NCBI RefSeq assembly: GCF_963169125.1 | Contig: NC_084796.1 | Coordinates: 214,275,948-214,339,947, forward strand | Direction of reading: 5' to 3' | From: Humulus lupulus | Lineage: Eukaryota; Streptophyta; Magnoliopsida; Rosales; Cannabaceae | Length of the DNA stretch: 64,000 bases | Shown: positions 48,601-58,946 of the stretch, in pieces | Layout: every line of letters begins with the position of its first letter | Numbering within the stretch: position 1 is the stretch's first letter | Notes under the pieces: generated by a model | What the model saw: only the letters and a program-made list of their open reading frames with translations | Database searches by the model: none | Told to the model about the DNA's origin: nothing | Program-made: the position numbers and the translations under genes

Positions 48601-49234
48601 ACTTGGATATTTGTTAATTTTCTATGAAGTTCATATAATTTCTTCTTCTTCTATTCTCTCTCTATATGATTTGTGCTTAATGTGTGTGGATAATTGATCA
48701 CTATTTACATTATTTATGATTTTGATTTGAGATCCGAGAGAGGAGAGTTGAATATTCTATAATCATATAGACATAAATTGCATATAGGACGAGAGTACTT
48801 GTATGGTTTGTCTAGCATTTAGCGTTTAGGTATACTTCATGCCTGCTATATGTCAAAACTTATCACAAATATGTAGAAAGTTTGCATATAGGGTGAGATC
48901 TTTTTATCTTGAAAAAGAATTATGATTGTTTTAGTTAACCCGCAATTATGATAGAAATTGAAGAATTATATGCGTTGATCAGTAAAATCAACATGTTGAA
49001 AAGTTGATGAAGTTAATACTCTAGGTTTTTAATTATTGAATCAATTTTTATAATTGCACAATTTATTTCAATTTTAAGTTTTAGTTTAAAAATCACTCTA
49101 TTATCGACAGCCAAATAGAAAGCTAGAATTGGTTATTGGTACTTGATTGATAGTCTCTGTGGGAACGATTCTCATTTAATATTTATATTACTTGAATCGA
49201 TTGTGTATACTTGCATAGTATATTTTTGCTATCA
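45543..49234 (+). repeat. 3' LTR of the Athila-like element (interrupted)
   Basis: It starts TGATAAGTCTAG and ends GCTATCA. It is split by a gypsy solo LTR at 46094-48462. Without that insert and one gttta it is 1318 bp, exactly the 5' LTR length, with clear similarity throughout. Confidence 0.9.
46094..48462 (+). mobile_element. gypsy (chromovirus-like) solo LTR, TSD GTTTA
   Basis: A 2369-bp block with TGTAATGC...GGGCGTTACA ends and identical gttta on both sides (46089-46093, 48463-48467). Comparison with the intact 5' LTR around 39690 confirms the empty site. It carries a GC-rich patch at about 47085-47205 built on AGCGCTGTAGCGC and GGGCGCTA words. The ORFs of about 60 codons at 48102-48302 are chance. 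Confidence 0.92.
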
Positions 49235-50781
49235 AGCAGCAATCTATGAAGTCTGAAATTGAAGCACTTGAGGCCAATGAAACTTGGAAAATCACATCCT
49301 TACCTCATGGCTGTCATTCCATTGGTAGAAAATGGATTTACAATATCAAATACAAATCAAATGGTGAAAAAGAATGCTACAAAGCACGTCTTGTGGCTAA
49401 AGGGTACACCCAAAAATAAGGAGTGGACTATTCTGAAACATTTGCACCGGTGGCCAAATTTACCACACTTCAGCTCTTACTTACCCTTGCTTCCATAAAC
49501 AACTGAACCCTCCATCAAATGGACATTAACAAGGCCTTTCTTCATGGTGATCTCCATGAAGATGTCTACATGAAATTGCCTCAAGGGTATACACCTCAGG
49601 GTTCCTCCCACCCAATGCAGTTTGCAAGCTCCAAGAGAGTCTTTATGGCCTCAAACAAGCTTCACAACAATGGTTCCACAAATTAAGTTCCACTCTTCTT
49701 CATGATGATTTTGCTCAGTCTCCTTCCGAATACTCATTGTTTATCAAAAACAACTTAGGCATTTTTTTAGCCATACTTGTCTATGTTGATGATATAGTCA
49801 TAACTAGCAATGATGAAAGTGTTTTTTATAACATTAAAAGAAATTTAGATAGTCATTTTAAACTTAAAGATCTAGGACAATTGAGATTTTTATTAGGATT
49901 AGAAATAGCTAGGTCCCCAAAAGGTAATTCTGTTTTTCATAGACCCTTTACCTTACAAATTTTGTCTGATACGGGTACCTTGGTGCAAAGGCTACTTCCT
50001 CTCTAATGGAACCAAACATCAAACTCAACATTGATGAAGGAGAGCTTCTTCCAGATCCTACTGTCTATCGAAGCATGATTGGGAAGCTCATCTACCTCAC
50101 CATCACTCGCCCCGACATATGCTATGCCGTCAATAGACTTAGTCAGTTTATTACTACCCCACGACAACCATACTTACAAGTTGCACAACACATCCTCCAA
50201 TTCCTTAAATGAACTCCGGACAAGGACTTTTCTTTCCTTCAAAATCTGCAACACATATTCAAGCATATGCAGAAACTAGTCTCTCCAACATGGATGTTCA
50301 ACTCAAGATATTTGTTGATGTTGATTGGGCCAGTTGTGTTGACACAAAATACTCCATATCTGGTTATTGTGTTTTTCTTGGAGATAGCCTCATCTCTTGG
50401 AAGTCCAAGAAACAACCTATTGTTTTAAAATCTTCCGCCGAAGCTAAATATCGAGCTATGACATATGGAGCGTGTGAAATCACTTTGTTATAGAATCTTC
50501 TCAAGGATTTTGGAGTTTCCCAGAGCTCGCCAGCTTATCTATATTGTGATAACAATGTTGCCATTCACATCTCTGAAAATCCAGTCTTCCATGAGCACAC
50601 CAAACATTTTGAAATAGATTGTCATTTAGTTCATGACAAAGTCAGAAACAGGTCTCTCAAGCTCATCTATGTTGGCTCCAAAAATAATATAGCCAATGCA
50701 CTCACTAAGGCTTTATTTCCCACACAATTCAACGACCTTGTCTCCAAGATGGGTGTAATTAATCTCTACACTCCATCTTGA
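49235..50781 (+). pseudogene. copia reverse transcriptase and RNase H
   Basis: It resumes the outer copia after the Athila-like insert with [57 protein letters not shown], then YVDDIVITS (catalytic, about 49779-49805) and LKDLGQLRFLLGLEIA. RNase H follows: [57 protein letters not shown]. Frameshifts and stops lie throughout (for example 49418, 49502, 50211). The final TGA at 50779 precedes gaggggg, the purine tract. Confidence 0.88.
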
Positions 50782-50788
50782 GGGGGTC

Positions 50789-50981
50789 TATTAGAGTTAG
50801 TTTAAGTTTAGTCAAACCTATTCTAACTAATTATGTTCTTATTGTGTAAAAGAATGAGTTAAGCTTAACTAACCCATAGTACTTCATCTCAGCCTATACA
50901 TACATAATAGTAGGCTTCATTTTGTACATTTGATTACTACTACTGATTCAGTAAAACAAAACACTTTTGCTTTCACTAATA
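50789..50981 (+). repeat. 3' LTR of the outer copia element
   Basis: 193 bp, TATTAGAG...CTAATA, the same length as the 5' LTR. The pair differ at roughly 30 positions by eye, indicating an old insertion. It is preceded by the purine tract gaggggg at 50780-50786. Confidence 0.88.
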
Positions 50982-53331
50982 GAATTAGAACTATTTCTTT
51001 TTTTGGTTAAAAAAACATGAGATTGAATGGATTAGTAGGTGGCTTAAAAAGTTGATAAGGTATAAATCATTTGGAAGAAAGAATAGAGGAGTGACCTATG
51101 AAACATTTCTCTTTTTGATAAAACGACGGAAAGTTAGAAGCATTTGGAATAAAGGCATACAATTTTGCATTTCAATTCAATTCTTGTCCAAAATGTAAGC
51201 AAAATGGATAAGTGGATTTGTGCTTAATCATTGTTTAGTAGAATTTCTTTTTTAAGAAATAACGAATTAGGTAATAAAGTTAAAAATTCTCTATTTTATC
51301 TACCTTGTAATACATCTAAATCTGAGAGATTTTAGAAGAAGAATTGTTTAATTAAACCATAAAAACAAAAAATCAGACTAAAACTTCACATTATATATAT
51401 GCATAGCTAACTCTATAGTGTTTGAGTTATATAAGTTAAAATTCATGTTGGGATTGTATATGAAATAAAAAAAAATTATATTATATTAAAACATAAAGAA
51501 TCAAAGCAAAGTAGCCGACCGTGAGGTGAAATGGCAATGTCATGGTATGGTATGGTGACCAAGCCCCAAAATGGGCTTGATCCTATTCCTACCATTAAAG
51601 TACTACACAACAAAACAAACAAAGTTGACCCTAACCCTAACGCTAACCCTAACCCTAATATTGTTATCTTTTGGGGGTCTAAACACAATATGTCTCCCAT
51701 TTTCTAGCTTATTTCTTACTTAACTTACCAATTTCCATATTTAATTCATGTTATTAGATTAAGTAAAACAAAACCCTTTTTAGTCTTCACAATTCATATC
51801 ACTTTTTTCTTCTTCTTCCCCGGACCACATATATAAAATAAAAATTCCCCACACCATAAATAATGTGTACAAAGTTATATTAATTGTGAACAATCCCATC
51901 ACCTATATATATCTTTTCTCACTACAAAACCCTTATTTTCTGGAACTATGCCGGAGATTCATTTTATGTTACAAACACTTTACTAGATTAGGACTTAGGG
52001 CCATTTATTATTACTATATTTATTTTTTATTTAAAAAAGTGGCCTATGGGTTTATTTTATTCTCAATATATGAATATTTATTGCTAAAAGAATGGCAAGT
52101 GGGACTTCAATAGCTGAATTAAAGCACATAGCACTATATCTTCTTTCTATTCTATTTGTGTCAATAATGATTATTATTACGAAACCTAATTGATGGTTTT
52201 CCCCACTTCTATGAGTACGAGTAAGCATAATGGATAGAAAAAAAATATTTCATGTTTAATTTAAATGTTTGTCTCTCAAAATTTAAAGATGAAAGATTGT
52301 ACTTAAAAGACTATACTAATATTTGAATAGGGTTTAATTATTATAGAGTTAGGGTTTGAAAATGTTAATGAATTTGTGAGTGTTTTTGTTGTTATTGTTG
52401 TTGGGTAAAGTCCCTTTCTGGTGATCACTATTGTGGCCTTGAAGATCTGGTGACTAATATCACTATCAATGACCAAATTACAAGTAGACAAGCTACCTGA
52501 AAGATATGTTTCATAAATAAAAAAGATTATTTAAAATTTTATTGGAATCAAATCATCCATACATGTGGACTAGTTGTTGACTTTGTTGACCGGTTGATCT
52601 TCTTTCATGTTAGAAAATTTTCAATTGCTCTGTTCTATATTGAAGTTTCAAGAAATATATCAGTGATCACCAGGTCGACATAACTTTTTTTTTTTTTTTT
52701 CAATATGTTATAATGCCAATTTGAAAAATTTTATCAATGATTTCAGTTTTTTTTAATCTTTTTTTATTTTATTTTTTAAAAAAGAGTAAAATAGTTTACA
52801 ATTTTATCATTTAATTTGAATTCCAGACACATTAGCAATAATTTTTTAATTTTTTTGTTATCTCCATCATAATACATTCTATATGAAATAATCTAGAACT
52901 TAATTAGATTTGTAAATAATTTTACAAATCTAATAAAAAAACTCAATGATTATGTATTTGTGGGAAATGTTAAAAACTTATAAAAGCACTCATTTAATCT
53001 TTCATAAAAGTTGAAAATAATATATATATATATTTTTTTCTATATTATATAAATATCTATCTTTCGATAAAAAAAATGTGTATTTGCAGTTTTTCTTGGT
53101 TTTAACGGATTTTTTTGTTAACAACAAAATATTACAAATATTTAACTGAATATATTTTTAAAATCAATTAAAAAACAATAGAATAAATATTTAGTAATTA
53201 TATTAATATAAATTCAAATATTATAAAGTATTATTATTATAATAAAATTTAATGCAAAATTAGATATTTAAAAATTATATTAATATAAATTCGTTTAATA
53301 ATAATAATTATATTAATATAAATTCAAATGT
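50982..53331. other. AT-rich intergenic DNA, no gene
   Basis: No open frame or repeat boundary of note. A short telomere-like run is at 51629-51658. Poly-T at about 52688-52702. Confidence 0.6.
51629..51658 (+). repeat. short telomere-like run (CCCTAA)5 with one variant unit
   Basis: Five 6-bp units, the third reading CGCTAA. Most plants use CCCTAAA, so this is a 6-bp variant and probably only a chance or interstitial microsatellite. Confidence 0.6.
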
Positions 53332-53340
53332 TATAAAATA

Positions 53341-53740
53341 GGGATATTTGTGATTAAAATTTCCAAATTTACAAATTATCAACACTTAAATACACAAATT
53401 GATTTTTTAGTGACAAAAGTACACAAACTTTAACTTTACTTGCAATTAGAGATACACAATGTTAAATGTTAAAGTTGACCAGTCAAAGGACACATGACAC
53501 CACATGATTAGTCCACATTATTTATTTTTTTATTTTTTAAAATTCATTTAAAAAAATCAAATTTATTGTTTATCAATTTAAAATTAAGTAACAAAAAAAA
53601 ATTTCATTTAAAAAAAAATTTAATTTGTTGTTTTTAATAAATTTTAGATTAAGTAAAAAAATGTTTAATCTTAAATTATTGTTTAGATTTTAAGCAAAAT
53701 TACTTATTCTTTAATTGAAAAAATGATAAATAGGAGGATT

Positions 53741-53793
<53 letters not shown>

Positions 53794-54152
53794 TAATAAA
53801 TTTTGAGAATATTAAGAATGAAAAAAAAATTAAATGTATTTTTGATACTAAATCTTAAATTGAAAAAAAAAGTTTGATTTTTTCTTTTAAAAAAATGTAA
53901 ATTTTATTTTTTGTTAAATTGGAAAAAAATGATTATTTTTAAAATAAATTGAATATATATATTTAAAAACTAATAATCTGGACCAATAAGTGGTATCACG
54001 TGTCTTTTGACCGATAAACTTTAATATTTATTATTATATATCTCAAATTGCAAGTAAATTTAACGTTTGTGTGTTTTTTCCACTGAAAAATCAATTTGAG
54101 TATTTAAGTATTAGTAATTTGTAAGTTTGAGTATTTTAGTCGCAAATATTCT
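53341..54152. mobile_element. Mutator-like MITE with long inverted ends
   Basis: The left arm (from 53341: atatttgtgattaaaa..., aattgattttttagtg, cttgcaatt) matches the reverse complement of the right arm ending at 54152 over about 190 bp with substitutions. It is flanked by tataaaata (53332-53340) and tatgaaata (54153-54161), a 9-bp duplication with one change. Long inverted ends with a 9-bp duplication point to the Mutator superfamily. There is no transposase. Confidence 0.8.
53742..53800 (+). repeat. (TAA)n microsatellite inside the MITE
   Basis: About 19 near-perfect TAA units with one interruption, lying near the centre of the inverted-repeat element. Confidence 0.95.
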
Positions 54153-54161
54153 TATGAAATA

Positions 54162-55770
54162 TCATTAATATAATAATAAGACTAAATAATTTTTTTTAAG
54201 CATTATGACCTATTAGATTTTTTGTAAATTTTGTTTTTGTCAACATTGTTAAAATAATGTATAAAATATGTAAATAATGAATGTATTTATTAATAATTAG
54301 ATGTGTGAATAAAACTTTAAATGTCATATGTTTTATTTTTAAAAGTTATCAAAAATAAATAAAATAATAAGACATATTATAAAAACTAAAATAGTCAAAA
54401 CAATAAATTAGTATAATGTAATAAAAAAATAAAAGGAACCAAAGGAATAAATTAGAAACGTAAAAAAATAACAAAAATTATAAGGCACGTTTTAATTTGT
54501 AATAAAAAATTATCAAAATAGTACAAAAGGAAACAAAAAAAAAAGTCCAAAAAATCTTTGAATCGTAGCAATAGTAGTTTTTTCAAATTTGAATTTATTT
54601 GTCCAGAAAAATAAAAATTTGTTTGATTAGAATAATGAACATCTGTTGAGGTTTTGTTTTCTTTAATCTCATTATTTTTTTGAAGCTCTATTTTTTTTTT
54701 TTTTTTGTATCCCACATATTATAGAATTCGATTGGCAGATATTAATTGTTGCATATTTATGGGATTTTTTTACCTTATTTTTATTTATATATATGGGAAA
54801 ATTAAATTTTCTATTAAAATATGTAAAGTGGATACTTTTCCAATTAAAATGTAGGAATTTTGAACCCATATATAAACCTAAAAATCTAAAATCCCATATT
54901 CCATATTCCATATTCCATATTCAACCCAAGAAAAATGTACACTCTCCTTCGATTCTCTTTCGTCGTTCCTTTTGGATTTCCCTACCTATGGCGACCTTCG
55001 AAGATGACGTGATGCACCAAGAAGATGAAGAATGAAATATATATATTCTCATCCTTCACCATCCATTACAAAGGCTCTAGACAAAGAGAAGAAGAAGAGG
55101 ACTGCAGAGAAAGGAGCTCTGAGTTATCTCAACCATGGAAACCAGAATCAATGGCGTGGGCACGTGTGGTACATTAAGGTAGGTGTGTCGACGATCATGA
55201 TGATGGAGAAGAGACCAATGGGACTACTGTGCCATATAAGAGACCAATGCGGGAGATGGTGCACCGCTGTGAAATTACGGTGTCGGTGCCTATGGCCCTC
55301 TGTTTCCAGAAGTTGCTATCATTGATTGTGAATCAACTAAAATTAAATATTATATCAAATGACCGGGAAACCATTGAAGATGAAAGTTCTTATTGACCAA
55401 CTTTCAATTTTTCATTTTATAGTTGCTCATCAGGTCTCTCGTAGAAAGATTACTATTGAGAAAATATTTTTCTAACCCCACCAATTTAAGCGGCTCACTG
55501 ATTTGGGCATTGGTTATTAGTATGATGATTATTTTGCTGTAAATTCACATCATAGGCACGCTAAAGTTGTTGAAGATGATGCATATGTTTGAGCCTTCCA
55601 TTGGGAATAGATTCCAAGGCATTAGGACTCAAATATAGTAGCAGATTGATGTTTGGGCCTAGGGATCATGAGTGCAAATTGAATATGACTTTTGTTGATA
55701 CAAATATAATTTAGCTAGGCTGAGGCATTATTTCAGGGCCAAATTAGTAGTAGCAGTGGCATGAGTAGTA
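54162..55770. other. AT-rich spacer with a few unsupported short frames
   Basis: Contains four 9-bp units of atattccat (about 54892-54925). From 54988 a short frame (MATFEDDVMHQEDEE, ends 55035) overlaps another (55032-55325) with higher GC than its surroundings. Downstream frames to about 55730 contain many stops. This could be a decayed gene or gene fragment, but I recognise no domain. Confidence 0.4.
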
Positions 55771-55778
55771 GTATTGAT

Positions 55779-56503
55779 TAGAGCTGTAAATACGGGCCGG
55801 GCTTTTGAGCACGGCACGAAACCGGCACGAGCCCGGGAGGCACGAGCACGACACGGCACGAAAAAATATGGGCTTGGGCCAGGCACGGCACGAAAAAATA
55901 TGGGCTCGGGCCAGGCACGGCACGACACGGGCTTAGCACGGCACGGCACGACAAGCCCGAAGGCACGACACGAAAGCACGAACAAACTAGCCCGAAAGCA
56001 CGACACGATAAAAAACCCGATATTTTGACATTAATAATCATAATAAATTTTTATTTGTCAATAATTAATAAATTAAAATGATAATATATGTCTGATTTTT
56101 TTCAATGTTTATATTTTTATAATTATATTAATTTATTTTAAGATTTGTTAGTTAAATTTTTAGCATTTATTAGTAGGTATTAAAATTCTAATAATTATCT
56201 TTGATATAATTTTGTGTAAAATATTGTTAAAAAGTATATAAAAATATCTAAAATTATAATTTAAACAAAGAAATGTATTTGGTTTGGTGGTAAGTCCATT
56301 GATGGTTAAAGAGGAGGTGGAGGGTTCAATTCTCCATCCTCACATTTTTTGGCAAAAAAAAGTGGGCCGGCCCGACTTGGGCCCGGCACGACATGGGTCG
56401 GGCCCATGGGCCGTGCTGGGCCTACTCTTTCAAAAATGGGCCGGCACGAGCACGGCACGAATTGAATATGGGCCGGGCCGGGCGGCCCACATTTACAGCT
56501 CTA
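55779..56503. mobile_element. hAT-like non-autonomous transposon, TSD GTATTGAT
   Basis: It starts TAGAGCTGTAAAT and ends ATTTACAGCTCTA, a perfect 13-bp inverted repeat followed by GGGCCGGGC on both ends. It is flanked by the identical 8-bp GTATTGAT (55771-55778, 56504-56511); 8 bp is the hAT duplication length. Both subterminal regions are packed with GGGCC/GGCACG words, including a unit repeated 32 bp apart (55861, 55893). The centre is AT-rich. There is no transposase. Open frames on both strands over 55728-56041 arise from the GC-rich repeats. Confidence 0.9.
56281..56343 (+). other. tRNA-like / SINE-like segment inside the hAT element
   Basis: It has TGGTTTGGTGGTAAG (A-box-like) followed 40 bp later by GGGTTCAATTCTC (B-box-like), the internal promoter pattern of tRNA-derived sequences. 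No full cloverleaf can be drawn, so it is not a tRNA gene. It may be a captured SINE head. Confidence 0.45.
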
Positions 56504-56720
56504 GTATTGATATGGGTCTACGTATATATGTTGGCCTTTAAGGTGTTAAAATATAACCGAGAATCACATAAATCACTCACAGTGCACCATAAGTTATAAA
56601 ATTCTTTGTGTTGCGGTATGAGTTGTATTTGTCCCAAACGGCGCAGTGCCATTTGAGATCTTACAAGTGTGGTTCAAACTGCAACGTACACATCTTTATA
56701 CATAAAACAATTTATATATT

Positions 56721-57128
56721 GGACAATTTTTACATAGGGGCTTCACTTTAAGTTCTACCGATAGGGTTTTTCTGTGTTCTCGACCCGTGAAAAAATTTTA
56801 GCACGATTTTTTTATGACCGTGTACATTGTAGTTGTTTAGATCATCCTGCAAATTTTTAGAAAATTCCGAATAGTTTACAGTACCGAAAACTAGGTTCAA
56901 ACATGTTGTTTTCTACGCATAAAAAAAATAGTCACAAGTGCAACATGTTTGAACTTAGTTTTCAGTACTGTAAACTATTAAGAATTTTCTGAAAATTTGC
57001 AGGATGCTCTAAATAGCTATAATAAACACGATCATTAAAAAAAATCACGCCGAAAACTGTTCACGGGTCGAGAACACTGAGAGCCCCACCGGTAGGGCTT
57101 AAGTGAAGCCCCTATAAGAGAATTTTCC
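56721..57128. mobile_element. foldback MITE, copy 1
   Basis: A 408-bp near-complete inverted repeat. The left arm tataggggcttcac-type sequence, with GTTCTCGACCCGTGAA and CAGTACCGAAAAC, is mirrored by the right arm ending GTGAAGCCCCTATAAG. The loop is only a few bases (near 56920). AT flanks tatatatt resemble a target duplication. No coding. Confidence 0.85.
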
Positions 57129-57827
57129 TATATATATTTCAATTTTATCATTTCAAAATTTTAATTTTAAGTTTAATTTTGATCATGTTGTTTAAACTTT
57201 TGTTGTATTATTCAACTTTAGAGTTAATCTATTTATGTTTAATTGTTATGGATGTGGAATGTTGCTAAACTCTTTTTATGTTTGATTGTAAATTGCACCC
57301 ACATGCATGGTGTAGTGTGGGTGTGATTTGAAAAATTAATCAAAATGCATATTCAATGCGTTTTATTAAAATAGTCTCAAACCACACCACCTGGATCGCG
57401 AATACCCCTAATTGGCATATTTTCTTCACCAAAACTTATCACTTGTACACTAAGTTTTTGGCTTAAGATGAGTATATTATTGTTGACATGAGTTTTCATC
57501 AATGAGAAAGAAAAGAAGATTTAGAAATGTTGGGAATGGTGTCCTTAAAACATTTGTAATGAACAATGTTTGTATGAAATAAATTTTTGCATATATTGAA
57601 TGTTTTATATTATTGTTTGAACAATATTATTTAATTATCGGAAAATTCTCAAATTCATCAATGTGACATCAATCTTGTATTGGTACAAGATGATTAAGAT
57701 TGAGTAAAACAAATTTAAATAGTTCACAGCAAAACAAAGTTATATAAAATATTTAGATTAAATACTATTAGTATGGTGCACTAATATAATGAATACACAT
57801 CTTTATACATAAAACAATTTATATATT

Positions 57828-58235
57828 GGACAATTTTCATATAGGGGCTTCACTTTAAGTTTTACCGATAGGGTTCTTCTGTGTTCTCGAATCGTGAAAA
57901 AAATTTAGCACGATTTTTTTATGACCGTGTACATTATAGTTGTTTAGATCATCCTGCAAATTTTCAAAAAATTCCGAATAGTTTACAGTACCGAAAACTA
58001 TGTTCAAACATGTTGTTTTCCACGCATAAAAAAAATAGTCACAAGTGCAACATGTTTGAACTTAGTTTTCAGTACTGTAAACTATTAAGAATTTTCTGAA
58101 AATTTGCAGGATGCTCTAAATAGCTATAATAAACACGATCATTAAAAAAAATCACGCCGAAAACTGTTCACGGGTCGAGAACACTGAGAGCCCCACCGGT
58201 AGGGCTTAAGTGAAGCCCCTATAAGAGAATTTTCC
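57828..58235. mobile_element. foldback MITE, copy 2
   Basis: Same 408-bp hairpin as 56721-57128, carried along in the 1107-bp duplication. The left arm has more changes than the right arm. The open frame 57881-58099 runs through the hairpin and is not a gene. Confidence 0.85.
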
Positions 58236-58909
58236 TATATATATTTCAATTTTATCATTTCAAAATTTTAATTTTAAGTTTAATTTTGATCATGTTGTTT
58301 AAACTTTTGTTGTATTATTCAACTTTAGAGTTAATCTATTTATGTTTAATTGTTATGGATGTGGAATGTTGCTAAACTCTTTTTATGTTTGATTGTAAAT
58401 TGCACCCACATGCATGGTGTAGTGTGGGTGTGATTTGAAAAATTAATCAAAATGCATATTCAATGCGTTTAATTAAAATAGTCTCAAACCACACCACCTG
58501 GATCGCGAATACCCCTAATTGGCATATTTTCTTCACCAAAACTTATCACTTGTACACTAAGTTTTTGGCTTAAGATGAGTATATTATTGTTGACATGAGT
58601 TTTCATCAATGAGAAAGAAAAGAAGATTTAGAAATGTTCGGAATGGTGTCCTTAAAACATTTGCAATGAACAATGTTTGTATGAAATGAATTTTTGCATA
58701 TATTGAATGTTTTATATTATTGTTTGAATAATATTATTTAATTATCGGAAAATTCCTAAATTCATCAATGTGACATCAATCTTGTATTGGTACAAGATGA
58801 TTAAGATTGAGTAAAACAAATTTAAATAGTTCACAGCAAAACAAAGTTATATAAAATATTTAGATTAAATACTATTAGTATGGTGCACTAATATAATGAA
58901 TACATGTAA

Positions 58910-58940
58910 TGTAACACCCTACTAATCCAGAATCGTTACA
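58910..58940 (+). repeat. isolated 31-bp gypsy LTR-start module
   Basis: TGTAACACCCTAC...ATCGTTACA, exactly 31 bp, matches in layout the first 31 bp of the LTR at 28484 (TGTAA, CCCTACT, CGTTAC). It is followed within a few bases by another LTR at 58947, which probably interrupted it. Confidence 0.6.
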
Positions 58941-58946
58941 CCATGT

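Larger units (their letters stand above)
39143..49234 (+). mobile_element. Athila-like Ty3/gypsy element, gag-protease only, no RT or integrase
   Basis: The LTRs are 39143-40460 (1318 bp) and 45543-49234 (1318 bp after removing a solo LTR and its TSD copy). The ends TGATA/TATCA, PBS TGGCACCG (degenerate form of the Asp-tRNA type) and Gag sequence are those of Athila/Tat plant gypsy elements. Gag and protease are followed directly by non-coding sequence; RT, RNase H and integrase are absent. The target duplication is decayed (ggagg left, agcag right). Before the 3' LTR lies a triplicated purine tract/LTR junction. Confidence 0.9.
27680..50981 (+). mobile_element. Ty1/copia retrotransposon expanded to 23.3 kb by nested insertions
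   Basis: LTRs of 193 bp at 27680-27872 and 50789-50981 bound a single copia element. In order: PBS, gag (split by a gypsy element at 28484-35045), protease (split after DSGA by a solo LTR at 35810-37580), pre-integrase and integrase (cut by an Athila-like element at 39143-49234), RT, RNase H, purine tract. The native length without inserts is about 4.9 kb, normal for the family. Frames join correctly across the first two junctions. Many stops and diverged LTRs (about 85% alike by eye) show it is old. No clear target duplication remains (left ttttt, right gaatt). Confidence 0.92.
56688..58905 (+). repeat. 1107-bp tandem duplication
   Basis: Two head-to-tail copies: about 56688-57794 and 57795-58905. 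catctttata recurs at 56691 and 57798. The copies are about 98% alike by eye, with differences concentrated in the first 230 bp. Each copy contains one foldback MITE plus about 670 bp of AT-rich flank. Identical junctions (atgaatacacatc) show a whole-segment duplication, not two independent MITE insertions. Confidence 0.92.

Noticed and set aside
49235..49239. Target duplication of the Athila-like element
   Set aside because: Flanks ggagg (39138-39142) and agcag do not match well enough; insertion is instead supported by the interrupted copia reading frame.
51629..51658. Telomere or telomere-fusion site
   Set aside because: Only 30 bp, with a 6-bp vertebrate-like unit rather than the usual plant 7-bp unit, and no orientation switch.
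55728..56041. Arg/Ala/Cys-rich open frames on both strands
   Set aside because: Product of GGCACG repeats at the end of the hAT-like element.
56281..56343. Functional tRNA gene
   Set aside because: Box-like motifs are present but no paired acceptor stem or anticodon arm can be built.
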